50,195 nt of DNA from Sediminibacterium ginsengisoli (lineage in GTDB: Bacteria; Bacteroidota; Bacteroidia; Chitinophagales; Chitinophagaceae), in the NCBI GenBank assembly GCA_945865545.1, contig CAMBEQ010000016.1, forward strand, positions 1 to 50,195. The letters are read 5' to 3'. Positions 17,342 through 26,853 of the stretch are shown here, piece by piece. Made by a program: the position numbers and the translations under genes. The notes under the pieces were generated by a model that searched no databases, was not told the origin of the DNA, and was given only the letters and a program-made list of their open reading frames with translations. Position 1 is the stretch's first letter, and each line of letters begins with the position of its first letter.

Positions 17342-20300
17342 TTATTTAGCAGCAGTCAATTTTGCTTTTTGTTTTTGTAATGCCTTTTTATAATCGCTTG
17401 GGAATACTTTGACAATATGTTTCAATTGATTGTCAAAATCGGCTAATACAAACTTAGCGACTGCGCTGCCTGTTTTATCGAAATGTTCTTGAATTAATTT
17501 TTGTAATAAAATTTGGTCTTCCTTATCTGTTGATTCCAATTCGACTATTTCTTTATTACACATCAATTCAAAATTATTTTGTACATCATATACATAGGCA
17601 ATGCCTCCACTCATACCAGCAGCGAAGTTTCTGCCGGTTGCGCCTAATACGATAGCAATTCCACCTGTCATGTATTCACAACCATGATCTCCAATACCTT
17701 CTACGACCACTGTTGCCCCAGAATTTCTAACAGCAAATCTTTCACCAGCTTTTCCTCTAATGAATGCAGTACCACTCGTAGCACCGTAAAAAGCTACATT
17801 ACCAATGATGATATTTTCTTCAGGAATGAAGCTTGCTTTTTTATCGGGATATACAATTAATTGGGCGCCACTTAATCCTTTACCAAAATAATCATTGGCA
17901 TCGCCTTCTAATTCCAAAGTAACTCCTTTGGTATTAAAAGCGCCAAAGCTTTGACCCGCCGTTCCATTAAATTTAAAATGAAGGGTATCTTCTGGTAAGC
18001 CTTCTGCTTTATATACCTTAGTTATTTCATTAGAAACAATGGTACCAGTTGTACGGTCGGTGTTTTTTATGTCAAACTGAGCACTTACTTTTTGTTTGCT
18101 ATCAATAGCAGGTTTAGCGGCAGTTAATAATTTCCAATCTAACACATCACTCATTAAATGATCCTGAGTTTCTGTTTGATACAAGCCTACACCAGGTTCA
18201 GCAGGCTCTTTATATAATACGTCACTTAAATCTAAATTTTTGTATTTCCAATGGGTGATGTTTTCACGCATGGTTAAGGCATCTACTTGTCCCACCATCT
18301 CATTGATGGTTCGGTAACCTAGTTCCGCCATTATTTCACGTAGCTCTTGTGTAATGAACTCAAAAAAGTGTACAACATGATCAGGATCTCCTGAAAAACG
18401 TTTGCGTAATTCAGGGTCTTGTGTGGCAACACCCACTGGACAAGTATTCATATGACACTTTCGCATCATGATACAACCTTCTACTATTAAAGCAGCAGTG
18501 GCAACACCCCATTCTTCAGCACCTAGTAAAGTAGCAATGGCAATATCACGACCTGTTTTCATTTGACCATCTGCTTGAACCACTACACGACTGCGTAATT
18601 TATTTTTTACTAAAGTTTGATGCGTTTCTGCCAATCCTAATTCCCATGGTAATCCTGCATGTTTGATAGAGCTTAGTGGAGAAGCGCCCGTGCCTCCATC
18701 AAATCCAGCTATTAATACCACATCTGCTTTCGCTTTAGTAACGCCAGCAGCGATGGTACCAACGCCTGCTTTAGAAACCAGTTTAACATTAATTCTTGCT
18801 GCTCGGTTGGCATTTTTTAAATCAAATATGAGTTGAGATAAATCTTCAATAGAATAAATGTCGTGATGCGGTGGTGGAGAAATTAATCCAACCCCCGGAG
18901 TAGCGTGTCTTGTTTTTCCAATCCAATCATCTACTTTATCACCTGGCAATTGACCACCTTCGCCTGGTTTTGCACCCTGTGCCATTTTAATTTGTAATTC
19001 ATCTGCTTCAGATAAGTAATAACTTGTTACACCAAATCTTGCACTGGCCACTTGTTTAATCGAACTGCGCATTGAATCTCCATTGGGTAATTTAGTATAA
19101 CGAATTTCATCTTCACCGCCTTCTCCTGTATTACTTTTCCCACCTAAACGGTTCATAGCAATAGCCAAAGTGGTATGCGCTTCCCATGAAATGGATCCAA
19201 AGGACATAGCCCCTGTAGCAAAACGTTTGTAGATAGCATTGGCTGGTTCAACTTCGTCAATAGAAATAGATGGACGAGTTGGTTTAAAATCAAATAAACC
19301 TCTAAGGGTACAAGCTTTTTCAGTTTGCTCGTTTACTAACTTAGAATATTTTTTAAAACTTGCGTAATCATTTGATTTAGTAGAATGCTGAAGCAAATGA
19401 ATGGTTTGCGGATTGAATAAATGAAATTCTCCTCGACGTTTCCATTGATAAACGCCACCCTCGGTTAATCGATCCACGGGAGAAGATTTTTTAGCAAAAG
19501 CTAAATCGTGTTTAGCTAAAATTTCTTTGGCAATTTCATCTAATCCCATTCCATTAATACGTGAAATAGCCCCAGTAAAATGTCGGTTGACTACCTCTTT
19601 ATTGATTCCGATAATTTCAAATATTTGAGCGCCTTGATAAGATTGTAAAGTGGAGATACCCATTTTTGAAAACACTTTATACAATCCTTCATTGACCGCT
19701 TTGATATAATTTTTCTTTAATTTTTCTGCATCGTAATCGGTCTTAATTTTCTCTTCTAATTTCATATCACGAATAGTAGACAAAGCCATGTAAGGGTTTA
19801 TCGCGGTGGCACCAAATCCTATTAAACATGCATAATGGTGTACTTCCCAAACATCTCCTGCTTCTACGATGATACCCACTTTACCTCTTAACCCTTTTCT
19901 AATTAAATGATGATGCACGCTAGCGCAAGCAAGTAGCGTAGGGATAGCGGCATGTTCTGAATCAATAGAACGGTCTGTTAAAACAATAACTTCAAATCCA
20001 TCTTCCACTGCATCTACTGCATATCGGCCCAATCTATCCAAGCCTCTTTTTAAAGAACCTTCTTTTCCATCAGCTCTAAAATAACATTGTAAGGTTTTGG
20101 CTTGAAACACCCCTGTATCAATACTTCTAATTTTTTCTAATTCGTGGTTGTTTAAAATAGGATGCTTTAATGCCAAGCAATGACTCGCCATCGGATCTTC
20201 CATTAATAAGTTACCTTGACTACCTACAAAAGTAGCTAAGGACATCACCATTCTTTCACGAATGGGATCAATGGGCGGATTGGTTACTTGAGCAAACAGC

Positions 20301-21865
20301 TGCTTAAAATAACTAGTAATATGTTGTGGTTGATCACTCAATACAGCCAAAGGCGTATCGGTTCCCATAGAACCAATAGGCTCTTTACCATCTAAGGCCA
20401 TGGGGGTGATGATATTTTCAATATCTTCTTTAGTATAACCAAATGCTTTTTGGTATTTGAAAATTTGATCGTGTTCTAAATGCGTAAATTGAATTCTTGG
20501 TTCTGGTAATTCTTCTAAACGAATTTTATATTTATTCAACCAATCCCCATAAGGTTGTTGAGCACAAATTTTTTGTTTTAAATCGGTATCGCTAATGATT
20601 TTACCAGCTTCCATATCCACCACAAACATTTTTCCAGGTTGTAAACGACCTTTTTCAATAATAGTAGCAGGGTCGATAGGTAAGACGCCCGTTTCCGAAG
20701 CCATAATAACTCTATCATCGTTGGTAACGCAATAACGAGAAGGTCTTAAACCATTTCTATCTAATGTGGCACCAATAATTTTTCCATCTGTAAAAGAGAT
20801 TGAAGCGGGGCCATCCCATGGCTCCATAAAGGCTGCATGAAATTCATAGAAAGCTTTTTTCACCGGGTCCATTAAATCATTGCCATCCCAAGCTTCAGGT
20901 ATTAACATCATCATTACATGTGGTAAGGAGCGACCAGATAAAGTAAGCAGTTCAATTAGGTTGTCCAAGCAAGCGGAATCGGATTGTCCTGTTGTCACTA
21001 CAGGTAAAATCATTTCTATTTCTTCTTTGCTAAAGTGAGGAGATAAGAATCCATTTTCATTGGATCTTAACCAGTTTAAATTTCCTTGTAAAGTATTAAT
21101 TTCTCCATTGTGTGCAATGTATCTAAAAGGTTGTGCTAATTTCCAAGAAGGAAAAGTATTGGTCGCAAAACGAGAGTGTACCAATCCAAAAGCAGATACC
21201 ACTCTCTTGTCACTTAAGTCTGGGAAGTATTCACGCACTTGATGGCTGGTCAATTGACCTTTATATACAATCACTCTTTGGGAAAGAGAAGACATGTAAA
21301 AACCAATCGCTTCTTTTTTGATGGTGTTATTAATGGTATGAGAAGCGTAATTTTTTAAAACAAAAAGTTTTCTTTCAAAATCTTCAGGATCTGAAATATG
21401 GTCAGGCTTTTTTACAAATACCTGTTCCATGATAGGTTCTACAGACAAGGCAGAGGGGCCAATGGTATCTTTAACAACAGGTACTTCTCTGTAGCCAATA
21501 ATTTCAATGCCTAATTTTTCTGCAGCACGTGAAAAAATTTCTTTACACTCTGCTAAAATGGATTTATCTCTAGGAAAAAAAATAAATCCCACACCATACT
21601 CATTTAAATCGGGAAGATGAATGCCTTTATGAAGTAATTCGTCAAAGAAAAATTCATGTGGAATTTGAATCATAATACCAGCACCGTCGCCTGTATTTAT
21701 TTCACAACCACAAGCACCTCGGTGTTCCATATTTTCTAAAATAGTGAGACCATCGGTTACATTTTGATGCGATTTCACTCCTTTGATATTGGCAACAAAT
21801 CCAATACCACAAGCGTCGTGTTCATAAGCAGGATCATACAATCCTAAGTTTTCATTTTTCGTCAT
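17342..21865 (-). CDS. gltB: Glutamate synthase, large (alpha) subunit
   Basis: Catalyses glutamine plus 2-oxoglutarate to two glutamates. The 1507 residues carry, in order, a class II glutamine amidotransferase domain, a central domain, the FMN-binding synthase domain and a C-terminal beta-helix GXGXG domain. C19 in HDACGIGFVA is expected to become the N-terminal nucleophile after removal of an 18-residue propeptide. The 3Fe-4S ligands lie in CIMMRKCHMNTCPVGVATQ. The FMN region shows GEGGQLPGDKV and AGFDGGTGASP. It forms an operon with gltD, and the 186 nt before its start hold the promoter. Confidence 0.96.
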   Translation of the reverse strand: MTKNENLGLYDPAYEHDACGIGFVANIKGVKSHQNVTDGLTILENMEHRGACGCEINTGDGAGIMIQIPHEFFFDELLHKGIHLPDLNEYGVGFIFFPRDKSILAECKEIFSRAAEKLGIEIIGYREVPVVKDTIGPSALSVEPIMEQVFVKKPDHISDPEDFERKLFVLKNYASHTINNTIKKEAIGFYMSSLSQRVIVYKGQLTSHQVREYFPDLSDKRVVSAFGLVHSRFATNTFPSWKLAQPFRYIAHNGEINTLQGNLNWLRSNENGFLSPHFSKEEIEMILPVVTTGQSDSACLDNLIELLTLSGRSLPHVMMMLIPEAWDGNDLMDPVKKAFYEFHAAFMEPWDGPASISFTDGKIIGATLDRNGLRPSRYCVTNDDRVIMASETGVLPIDPATIIEKGRLQPGKMFVVDMEAGKIISDTDLKQKICAQQPYGDWLNKYKIRLEELPEPRIQFTHLEHDQIFKYQKAFGYTKEDIENIITPMALDGKEPIGSMGTDTPLAVLSDQPQHITSYFKQLFAQVTNPPIDPIRERMVMSLATFVGSQGNLLMEDPMASHCLALKHPILNNHELEKIRSIDTGVFQAKTLQCYFRADGKEGSLKRGLDRLGRYAVDAVEDGFEVIVLTDRSIDSEHAAIPTLLACASVHHHLIRKGLRGKVGIIVEAGDVWEVHHYACLIGFGATAINPYMALSTIRDMKLEEKIKTDYDAEKLKKNYIKAVNEGLYKVFSKMGISTLQSYQGAQIFEIIGINKEVVNRHFTGAISRINGMGLDEIAKEILAKHDLAFAKKSSPVDRLTEGGVYQWKRRGEFHLFNPQTIHLLQHSTKSNDYASFKKYSKLVNEQTEKACTLRGLFDFKPTRPSISIDEVEPANAIYKRFATGAMSFGSISWEAHTTLAIAMNRLGGKSNTGEGGEDEIRYTKLPNGDSMRSSIKQVASARFGVTSYYLSEADELQIKMAQGAKPGEGGQLPGDKVDDWIGKTRHATPGVGLISPPPHHDIYSIEDLSQLIFDLKNANRAARINVKLVSKAGVGTIAAGVTKAKADVVLIAGFDGGTGASPLSSIKHAGLPWELGLAETHQTLVKNKLRSRVVVQADGQMKTGRDIAIATLLGAEEWGVATAALIVEGCIMMRKCHMNTCPVGVATQDPELRKRFSGDPDHVVHFFEFITQELREIMAELGYRTINEMVGQVDALTMRENITHWKYKNLDLSDVLYKEPAEPGVGLYQTETQDHLMSDVLDWKLLTAAKPAIDSKQKVSAQFDIKNTDRTTGTIVSNEITKVYKAEGLPEDTLHFKFNGTAGQSFGAFNTKGVTLELEGDANDYFGKGLSGAQLIVYPDKKASFIPEENIIIGNVAFYGATSGTAFIRGKAGERFAVRNSGATVVVEGIGDHGCEYMTGGIAIVLGATGRNFAAGMSGGIAYVYDVQNNFELMCNKEIVELESTDKEDQILLQKLIQEHFDKTGSAVAKFVLADFDNQLKHIVKVFPSDYKKALQKQKAKLTAAK

Positions 21866-22051
21866 TTACAACCAGTTAATTATAGGATACTCTAAGTAGG
21901 GTGCGATTCATGGAAAATTACGAAAAAAACAGGATTTTTAATAGCAGAATCGCAACAAATTTACTAACCATTTGATAATATTTAAATAAAACAAAATATT
22001 TTTGAACAATATCAAATAACGAACGTTAGCCTTTGTAAATTTTGAAATAAA

Positions 22052-22879
22052 TCAAATGATATCCATTTTTAATTTATCAAAAGCGGAAGATGGATTGAAT
22101 ACAGTTCCTTTGGGAAATAGGCCAAAAAGAGAACTTCCAGAGCCACTTAAACTAGCGTAAATAGCTCCCTGTTCATATAAATCATTTTTAATCAGTGCTA
22201 AAGAAGGGTGCGCCTCAAAAACAGGTTTTTCAAAATCGTTGATTAATTCATTTTTCCAAGTAGCAATGGGTTGTTGAATAATACTTGCTATCGTTTTTTC
22301 TTTTATAGCGGGAGTTATTTGTTGAAATGCCCAGCCTGTTGAAATGGGAATATTAGGATGAATCAAAGCCATCGTATAATTAGATAAGTTAATGGAAATG
22401 GGTTGCATTATTTCACCCCTTCCTGTTGCATGACAGGCTTCGTTTAAAATAAAAAAAGGGCAATCACTACCTAATTGTGCAGCATATTGAATAAGTTGTG
22501 TGCTAGATAATTTTAATTGAAATAAATCATTCAAAATAGAAAGTGCTGCAGCACCATCACTTGATCCTCCACCTAGTCCAGCCCCTATAGGAATTTTTTT
22601 ATGTAAATGAATTGTAACAGGAGTTATTTGCGGGAAATCTGTTTTTAAAAGATGGTAGGCTTTTACACATAAGTTAGATGAAACATCACCTGGTATTGGG
22701 TTTCCAGAGCTTTCAAATTGTACTAAAGCATTTTGCTGGCCATTGATAGTCTTGGTAATTTCAAGAATATCGTTTAAGGTAACGGGATAAAAAACAGTTT
22801 CTAATGCATGAAATCCATCTTTTCTTTTTTCTAAGATAGATAAACCTAAATTAATTTTACAATTAGGAAATTGAATCAT
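22052..22879 (-). CDS. ispE: 4-diphosphocytidyl-2-C-methyl-D-erythritol kinase
   Basis: GHMP-family kinase of the non-mevalonate isoprenoid pathway, phosphorylating the 2-hydroxyl of CDP-methylerythritol. K8 in NCKINLGL is the catalytic-site lysine, PIGAGLGGGSSDGAAAL at 97-113 is the ATP-binding GHMP motif, D139 in LGSDCPFF is the catalytic base, and the C-terminal SLSGSGSSLFG is motif 3. Length is 275 residues. It starts 3 nt after the stop of the upstream BFN-domain gene, so the two are co-transcribed. Confidence 0.94.
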   Translation of the reverse strand: MIQFPNCKINLGLSILEKRKDGFHALETVFYPVTLNDILEITKTINGQQNALVQFESSGNPIPGDVSSNLCVKAYHLLKTDFPQITPVTIHLHKKIPIGAGLGGGSSDGAAALSILNDLFQLKLSSTQLIQYAAQLGSDCPFFILNEACHATGRGEIMQPISINLSNYTMALIHPNIPISTGWAFQQITPAIKEKTIASIIQQPIATWKNELINDFEKPVFEAHPSLALIKNDLYEQGAIYASLSGSGSSLFGLFPKGTVFNPSSAFDKLKMDII

Positions 22880-22882
22880 TCT

Positions 22883-23473
22883 TTAGGATTTCTTTTGCGC
22901 ATTTTTTTTATTGATTTCATCTCGAATGTCAATAGCGCGGATATAATCTTCTTGTTCTAAAACTTCTTGCAATAATTTATTTAATTCCACTAAGGATAAA
23001 CTAGATAAATCGTTTTGGGGTGCTGTTGCAGTAATCGTTGTTGGAATGGTAGCTTTTTCTGCATTTTCATTGGCTAAACCCGCTTGTTCTAAAATATTGT
23101 CATATACATAAATAGGGCAACCAAATCGAACGGCTAGTGCAAGGGCATCACTAGTTCTACTATCAATTTCGATGGTATCATTGGCCGTAAAGCAAACCAA
23201 TTTCGAATAAAAAATACCTTCTTGTAAATCACATATATATACTTCCTGCAATTGAATATCAAATGCAGTCATAAAATTTTTCATTAAATCGTGGGTCAAG
23301 GGTCTCGAAGGATGCATATTTTCTAAAGCAACCGCAATGGCTTGTGCCTCAAACCCCCCAATCACAATGGGTAGACGACGCAAACCGTTCACTTCACCTA
23401 AGATTACCGCGTAAGAGTTAGATTGGGTGATGCTATGAGATAAGGCTACTATTTCTAATTCAATTTTTTTCAT
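22883..23473 (-). CDS. Bifunctional nuclease (BFN/DUF151) domain protein with C-terminal UVR motif
   Basis: The 196-residue protein begins with a BFN domain (about 1-130; NSYAVILGEVNGLRRLPIVIGGFEAQAIAVALE, then DSRTSDALALAVRFGCPIYV). After a low-complexity Thr/Ala linker it ends in a UvrB/UvrC-type helical hairpin (about 155-190; LNKLLQEVLEQEDYIRAIDIRDEI). BFN proteins have been reported to have DNase and RNase activity in plants; in bacteria the role is unsettled. The BFN-UVR combination is frequent in Bacteroidota. It is the first gene of the pair with ispE. Confidence 0.85.
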   Translation of the reverse strand: MKKIELEIVALSHSITQSNSYAVILGEVNGLRRLPIVIGGFEAQAIAVALENMHPSRPLTHDLMKNFMTAFDIQLQEVYICDLQEGIFYSKLVCFTANDTIEIDSRTSDALALAVRFGCPIYVYDNILEQAGLANENAEKATIPTTITATAPQNDLSSLSLVELNKLLQEVLEQEDYIRAIDIRDEINKKNAQKKS

Positions 23474-23567
23474 ATACTGTTTGGGTCTTCAAAGTTAATT
23501 AAAAAAACAAATCTTTTAAGGCCTATTTTTAGAAGAAGCATTAAATTGTGCCTATTAAAAAGTTGTT

Positions 23568-23903
23568 ATGAAACCAATTCTTTTGTCTGATATTAAGCCT
23601 GTTACTTTATGTGCTGGCTTTGATTCAAAGTTAATTCACAGTAATTCCATGACTTGGTCTTTTGTGCATTCAATAGCGGGACATACTTTACCAGCTCATC
23701 AACATGTGCATGAGCAAGTCACCCATATTGTAGAAGGCGATTTTGAATTAACAGTGAATGGAACGCCCTATTTATTATCGGCCGGCTCTGTATTTATTAT
23801 CCCATCCAATGCGGTACATTCTGGAAAAAGTATTACCGATTGTGCTATCATTGATGTGTTTAATCCTGTTAGAGAAGATTATGCAAAATTGAGTGCTCAA
23901 TAA
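23568..23903 (+). CDS. Cupin-domain protein
   Basis: Single-domain cupin of 111 residues. Motif 1 is HQHVHEQVTHIVEGDFELTV (metal ligands at the three His and the Glu region) and motif 2 is IPSNAVHS. The substrate is unknown; small cupins serve as sugar or keto-acid isomerases, dioxygenases or ligand sensors. It precedes an atypical SDR by 16 nt, and both are probably one transcript, so a shared small-molecule pathway is possible but not shown. Confidence 0.8.
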   Translation: MKPILLSDIKPVTLCAGFDSKLIHSNSMTWSFVHSIAGHTLPAHQHVHEQVTHIVEGDFELTVNGTPYLLSAGSVFIIPSNAVHSGKSITDCAIIDVFNPVREDYAKLSAQ

Positions 23904-23919
23904 TTTAAAATATTTTTAG

Positions 23920-24705
23920 ATGTATTCTTTACAAAATAAAATTGCTTTGATAGGAGGTGCCTCACAAGGTCTTGGAGCAGCTTGTGCAAAGGCATTGGCT
24001 GCAGCAGGAGCTACAGTGATTGTATATGCAAGAACAGAGGAGAAATTAAAAAAAGTGGTCAAGTCTTTACCCACTCCCTTACAACAGGAACATAGTTACT
24101 TGATTATTGATACGACTAATTTAATGGTATCTAAAAAAGCCATTCAGCAATTAATAGAAAAAATAAAAACAGTTCATATACTAGTGAATAATACGGGTGG
24201 CCCTGCAGCGGGTTTGTTGTATGAAACTAGTGTAGCGGATTTGAGCGCATCTTTTGAATCTCATTTATTGCATGCACATCAATTAGTTCAGCTTTTACTA
24301 CCAGGTATGCGCGAGGCTAAGTTTGGTAGAATTATCAATCTGCTTTCAGTATCTATTAAAGAACCCATTGATGATTTAGGTATTTCCAATACCATTCGAG
24401 CAGGAATGGCCAATTGGGCAAAAACTTTATCTAGAGAATTAGGCCCCTGGGGAATTACTGTTAACAATGTATTGCCAGGCTTTACCAATACCGAAAGATT
24501 AAACTATTTGTTTTCTAATAGAGCCGAAAAAGCAGGGCTAACTATAGAAGAAATTACAAAAGGGGTTGAAAATAGCATCCCAGTAAAAAGATTAGGGAAG
24601 CCAGAAGAATTAGCGTCGGCTGTTTGTTTTTTATGTAGTAATGAAGCCAATTTTATCAATGGAATTAATTTGCCCGTGGATGGCGGACAAATGAGATCGC
24701 TTTAA
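23920..24705 (+). CDS. Short-chain dehydrogenase/reductase-like protein lacking the YxxxK motif
   Basis: A 261-residue Rossmann protein with the SDR cofactor loop GGASQGLG at 12-19, NNTGG at 90-94, a Ser at 143 and the C-terminal PEELASAVCFLCSNEANFINGINLPVDGGQ. In place of the catalytic Tyr and Lys (YxxxK) it has S156-N-T-I-R160 before AGMANWAKTLSREL. This matches the 'BKR-like' SDR subgroup known to miss the standard tetrad. It may therefore be a reductase with altered chemistry or a non-catalytic binder. It is co-oriented with the cupin gene and convergent with etfA. Confidence 0.85.
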   Translation: MYSLQNKIALIGGASQGLGAACAKALAAAGATVIVYARTEEKLKKVVKSLPTPLQQEHSYLIIDTTNLMVSKKAIQQLIEKIKTVHILVNNTGGPAAGLLYETSVADLSASFESHLLHAHQLVQLLLPGMREAKFGRIINLLSVSIKEPIDDLGISNTIRAGMANWAKTLSRELGPWGITVNNVLPGFTNTERLNYLFSNRAEKAGLTIEEITKGVENSIPVKRLGKPEELASAVCFLCSNEANFINGINLPVDGGQMRSL

Positions 24706-24740
24706 AAAAATGGAAGTAATAGTAATAATGGACTATTATA

Positions 24741-25703
24741 TTAATTAGCTGCTTTTGCTTTTAATACTGCTGCAGTTAATTTTGGCACCACTTCAAAAGC
24801 GTCTCCCACCACACCATAGTCTGCTGCTTTAAAAAACGGCGCTTCTGGATCTTTGTTAATCACTACAATAGTTTTACTTCTGTTGACTCCTGCTAAATGT
24901 TGGATGGCTCCAGAAATACCAATGGCTATATATAAGTTAGGGGCAATTTGTATACCTGTTTGACCAACGTGTTCATGGTGTGGTCGCCAATCTGTATCTG
25001 AAACTGGGCGACTACATGCAGTAGCCGCACCCAATGCTTTCGCAAGGTCTAAAAGTATGCCCCAATTTTCGGGTCCTTTTAAGCCACGTCCACCACTCAC
25101 AACTAAATTAGCTTCAGTTAAAGGAATTTCGCCTTCGATTTTTTCCACTTTGGTTATTTTAATAGATGCAGGAGGAATGTCTAATTTAATTTCTACTATG
25201 GTAGCTGCACTATTGTATTCTACTAAGCCAAAACTATTTTGATTGATGGCAATGACTTTAATGGGGGTTTCCATTTTTATATTGGCAAAAGCTTTTCCAG
25301 AAAAAACAGTCTTCCTTACTACAAATCCATTTTGAGTATTGGGTAAACTACATGCCCCTGTTACAATGCCTGCGCCCAATTTAACAGATACGGCGGGTGC
25401 AATAGCTTTTCCATTAATATTATGTGCAAATACAACTACAGTGGCATTTAAGTTTTTTGCAACAGTAGCTATTAAAGTGGAATGCACTTTAACATCTAAT
25501 GAATTCAAGGTTTCATTTTTTAATTGATGCACTTTTTGTGCTCCAAATTTTCCTAAATCAGCAAGGGGGTCTTTGACTGTGCCAAAAACTAGCGCTTCTG
25601 ATGCACATCCAATTTCTTTTGCAAGTGCTGCACCATAAGATAAAGCTTCTAAGGAGGCTTTTTTAATTTGTTGATCAGCTTGATCTATATAAACTAGTAC
25701 CAT
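24741..25703 (-). CDS. etfA: Electron transfer flavoprotein, alpha subunit
   Basis: FAD-binding subunit of the ETF heterodimer that accepts electrons from acyl-CoA and other dehydrogenases and passes them toward the quinone pool. The 320 residues show the C-terminal FAD domain: VSGGRGLKGPENW, AATACSRPVSDTDWRPHHEHVGQTG, YIAIGISGAIQHLAGVNRSKTIVVINKDPEAPFFKAADYGVVGD. It follows etfB by 19 nt. It probably serves fatty acid or branched-chain amino acid oxidation, whose dehydrogenases are not in the window. Confidence 0.95.
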   Translation of the reverse strand: MVLVYIDQADQQIKKASLEALSYGAALAKEIGCASEALVFGTVKDPLADLGKFGAQKVHQLKNETLNSLDVKVHSTLIATVAKNLNATVVVFAHNINGKAIAPAVSVKLGAGIVTGACSLPNTQNGFVVRKTVFSGKAFANIKMETPIKVIAINQNSFGLVEYNSAATIVEIKLDIPPASIKITKVEKIEGEIPLTEANLVVSGGRGLKGPENWGILLDLAKALGAATACSRPVSDTDWRPHHEHVGQTGIQIAPNLYIAIGISGAIQHLAGVNRSKTIVVINKDPEAPFFKAADYGVVGDAFEVVPKLTAAVLKAKAAN

Positions 25704-25722
25704 AAAATAAAATTGTAGTGGG

Positions 25723-26466
25723 TTAAATAACTTTTGCTTCTTCTTTTAATAATTTTACAAGTTCATCCATGTTTTCTGGGTCAATTAATTTTACGCCCGA
25801 CTTGGAAGGAGGTAAATCAAATTGACTAATATTGGTTGTAGCCGATGAAACAGCAGGAGCGACTATTTTCAATGGTTTTGTACGTGCAGCCATAATGCCA
25901 CGCATATTTGGTATTCTTTGTTCGGCCATTCCTTTTTGACAACTTACAATAACGGGCAGGGTTACTTCGCAGGTTTCTACTCCACTTTCTATTTCTCTTT
26001 TAACAGTGGCTGTATTCCCGTTTAATTCAAAATGATCGGCCAATGAAATAAATGGAAGATCAAGTAGAGCAGATAACATAGAACCAATACAGGCACTATT
26101 GTAATCGATGGTTTCTTTACCAGTTAATATTAAATCATAGACCCCTTCTTTTGCTACTTGTGCAATTTGATCTGCAATGGTAAATGAATCATTACTAGTA
26201 CTATCAATCCTTATGGCTTCATCACCACCCAATGCCAAGGCTTTTCTAATAATAGATTCAGCATCCACACCTCCCACGGTCACTAAATGTATAATCGTAG
26301 CAGGGTCTTTTTCTTTTAATTCAATGGCGCGAACCAGTGCATACCATTCATCGTAAGGGTTAATAATCCATTGAACACCGCTTTCATCGAACTTTGTATT
26401 ACCTTCGATAAAGGCGATTTTAGCAGTGGTATCGGGGGTTTTGCTGATACAAACTAAGATCTTCAT
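25723..26466 (-). CDS. etfB: Electron transfer flavoprotein, beta subunit
   Basis: AMP-binding partner of EtfA, 247 residues. It begins MKILVCISKTPDTTAKI and has INPYDEWYALVRAIELKE, VTVGGVDAESIIRKALALGGDEAIRID, LTGKETIDYNSACIGSMLSALLDLPF and the signature VSCQKGMAEQRIPNMRGIMAARTKPL. Domain length is normal. It is the first gene of etfBA and divergent from a TPR gene; the 62-nt spacer contains a 7-bp inverted repeat. Confidence 0.95.
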   Translation of the reverse strand: MKILVCISKTPDTTAKIAFIEGNTKFDESGVQWIINPYDEWYALVRAIELKEKDPATIIHLVTVGGVDAESIIRKALALGGDEAIRIDSTSNDSFTIADQIAQVAKEGVYDLILTGKETIDYNSACIGSMLSALLDLPFISLADHFELNGNTATVKREIESGVETCEVTLPVIVSCQKGMAEQRIPNMRGIMAARTKPLKIVAPAVSSATTNISQFDLPPSKSGVKLIDPENMDELVKLLKEEAKVI

Positions 26467-26491
26467 GATGACTAATTTAGTTTCTTAATAG

Positions 26492-26511
26492 TTAGTTGTT
26501 TATGCAACTAA
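26492..26511. repeat. Inverted repeat in the etfB/TPR divergent promoter region
   Basis: TTAGTTG and CAACTAA are separated by TTTATG. The site lies about 25 nt from the etfB start and 17 nt from the TPR-gene start, so it could be an operator for either gene. It is short enough to be chance. Confidence 0.3.
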
Positions 26512-26528
26512 TGCAAATATAAGCCAAG

Positions 26529-26840
26529 ATGACTCGAATTGAAAGAATTATTGAATTTTTAAATCAACAACCTAAGGATAACTTTTTAAGGCATGCTTTG
26601 GCCTTAGAATATATCAAAATAGGGGAGGAACAAAAGGCCCAGGATTTGTTTATAGACCTACTGACCGAGGCTCCGGATTATATTGGCTCCTATTATCATT
26701 TGGCAAAATGTTTAGAGCGGATGAATGATAAAGAAGCAGCTATTCTATGGTATGAAAAGGGAATGGCGGCAGCGAAAACAGCTAAGGATAACCATGCTTA
26801 TAGTGAATTGCAAGCGGCGTATGAGGAATTAGTATATTAA
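26529..26840 (+). CDS. Small tetratricopeptide-repeat protein
   Basis: A 103-residue cytoplasmic protein with two TPR helical hairpins: LRHALALEYIKIGEEQKAQDLFIDLLTEAPDY and SYYHLAKCLERMNDKEAAILWYEKGMAAA, then a capping helix. TPR units mediate protein contacts; the partner is unknown. It is divergent from etfBA and convergent, with a 13-nt gap, to the next gene. Confidence 0.8.
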   Translation: MTRIERIIEFLNQQPKDNFLRHALALEYIKIGEEQKAQDLFIDLLTEAPDYIGSYYHLAKCLERMNDKEAAILWYEKGMAAAKTAKDNHAYSELQAAYEELVY

Positions 26841-26853
26841 AGGGTCCCAAATA

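Noticed and set aside
22002..22055. TTGAACAATATCAA and TTGAAATAAATCAA, near matches to an FNR box upstream of gltB
   Set aside because: Each has one mismatch to TTGAT-N4-ATCAA, but in DNA this AT-rich such matches are expected by chance several times in the window, and the flanks do not match the cco palindromes.
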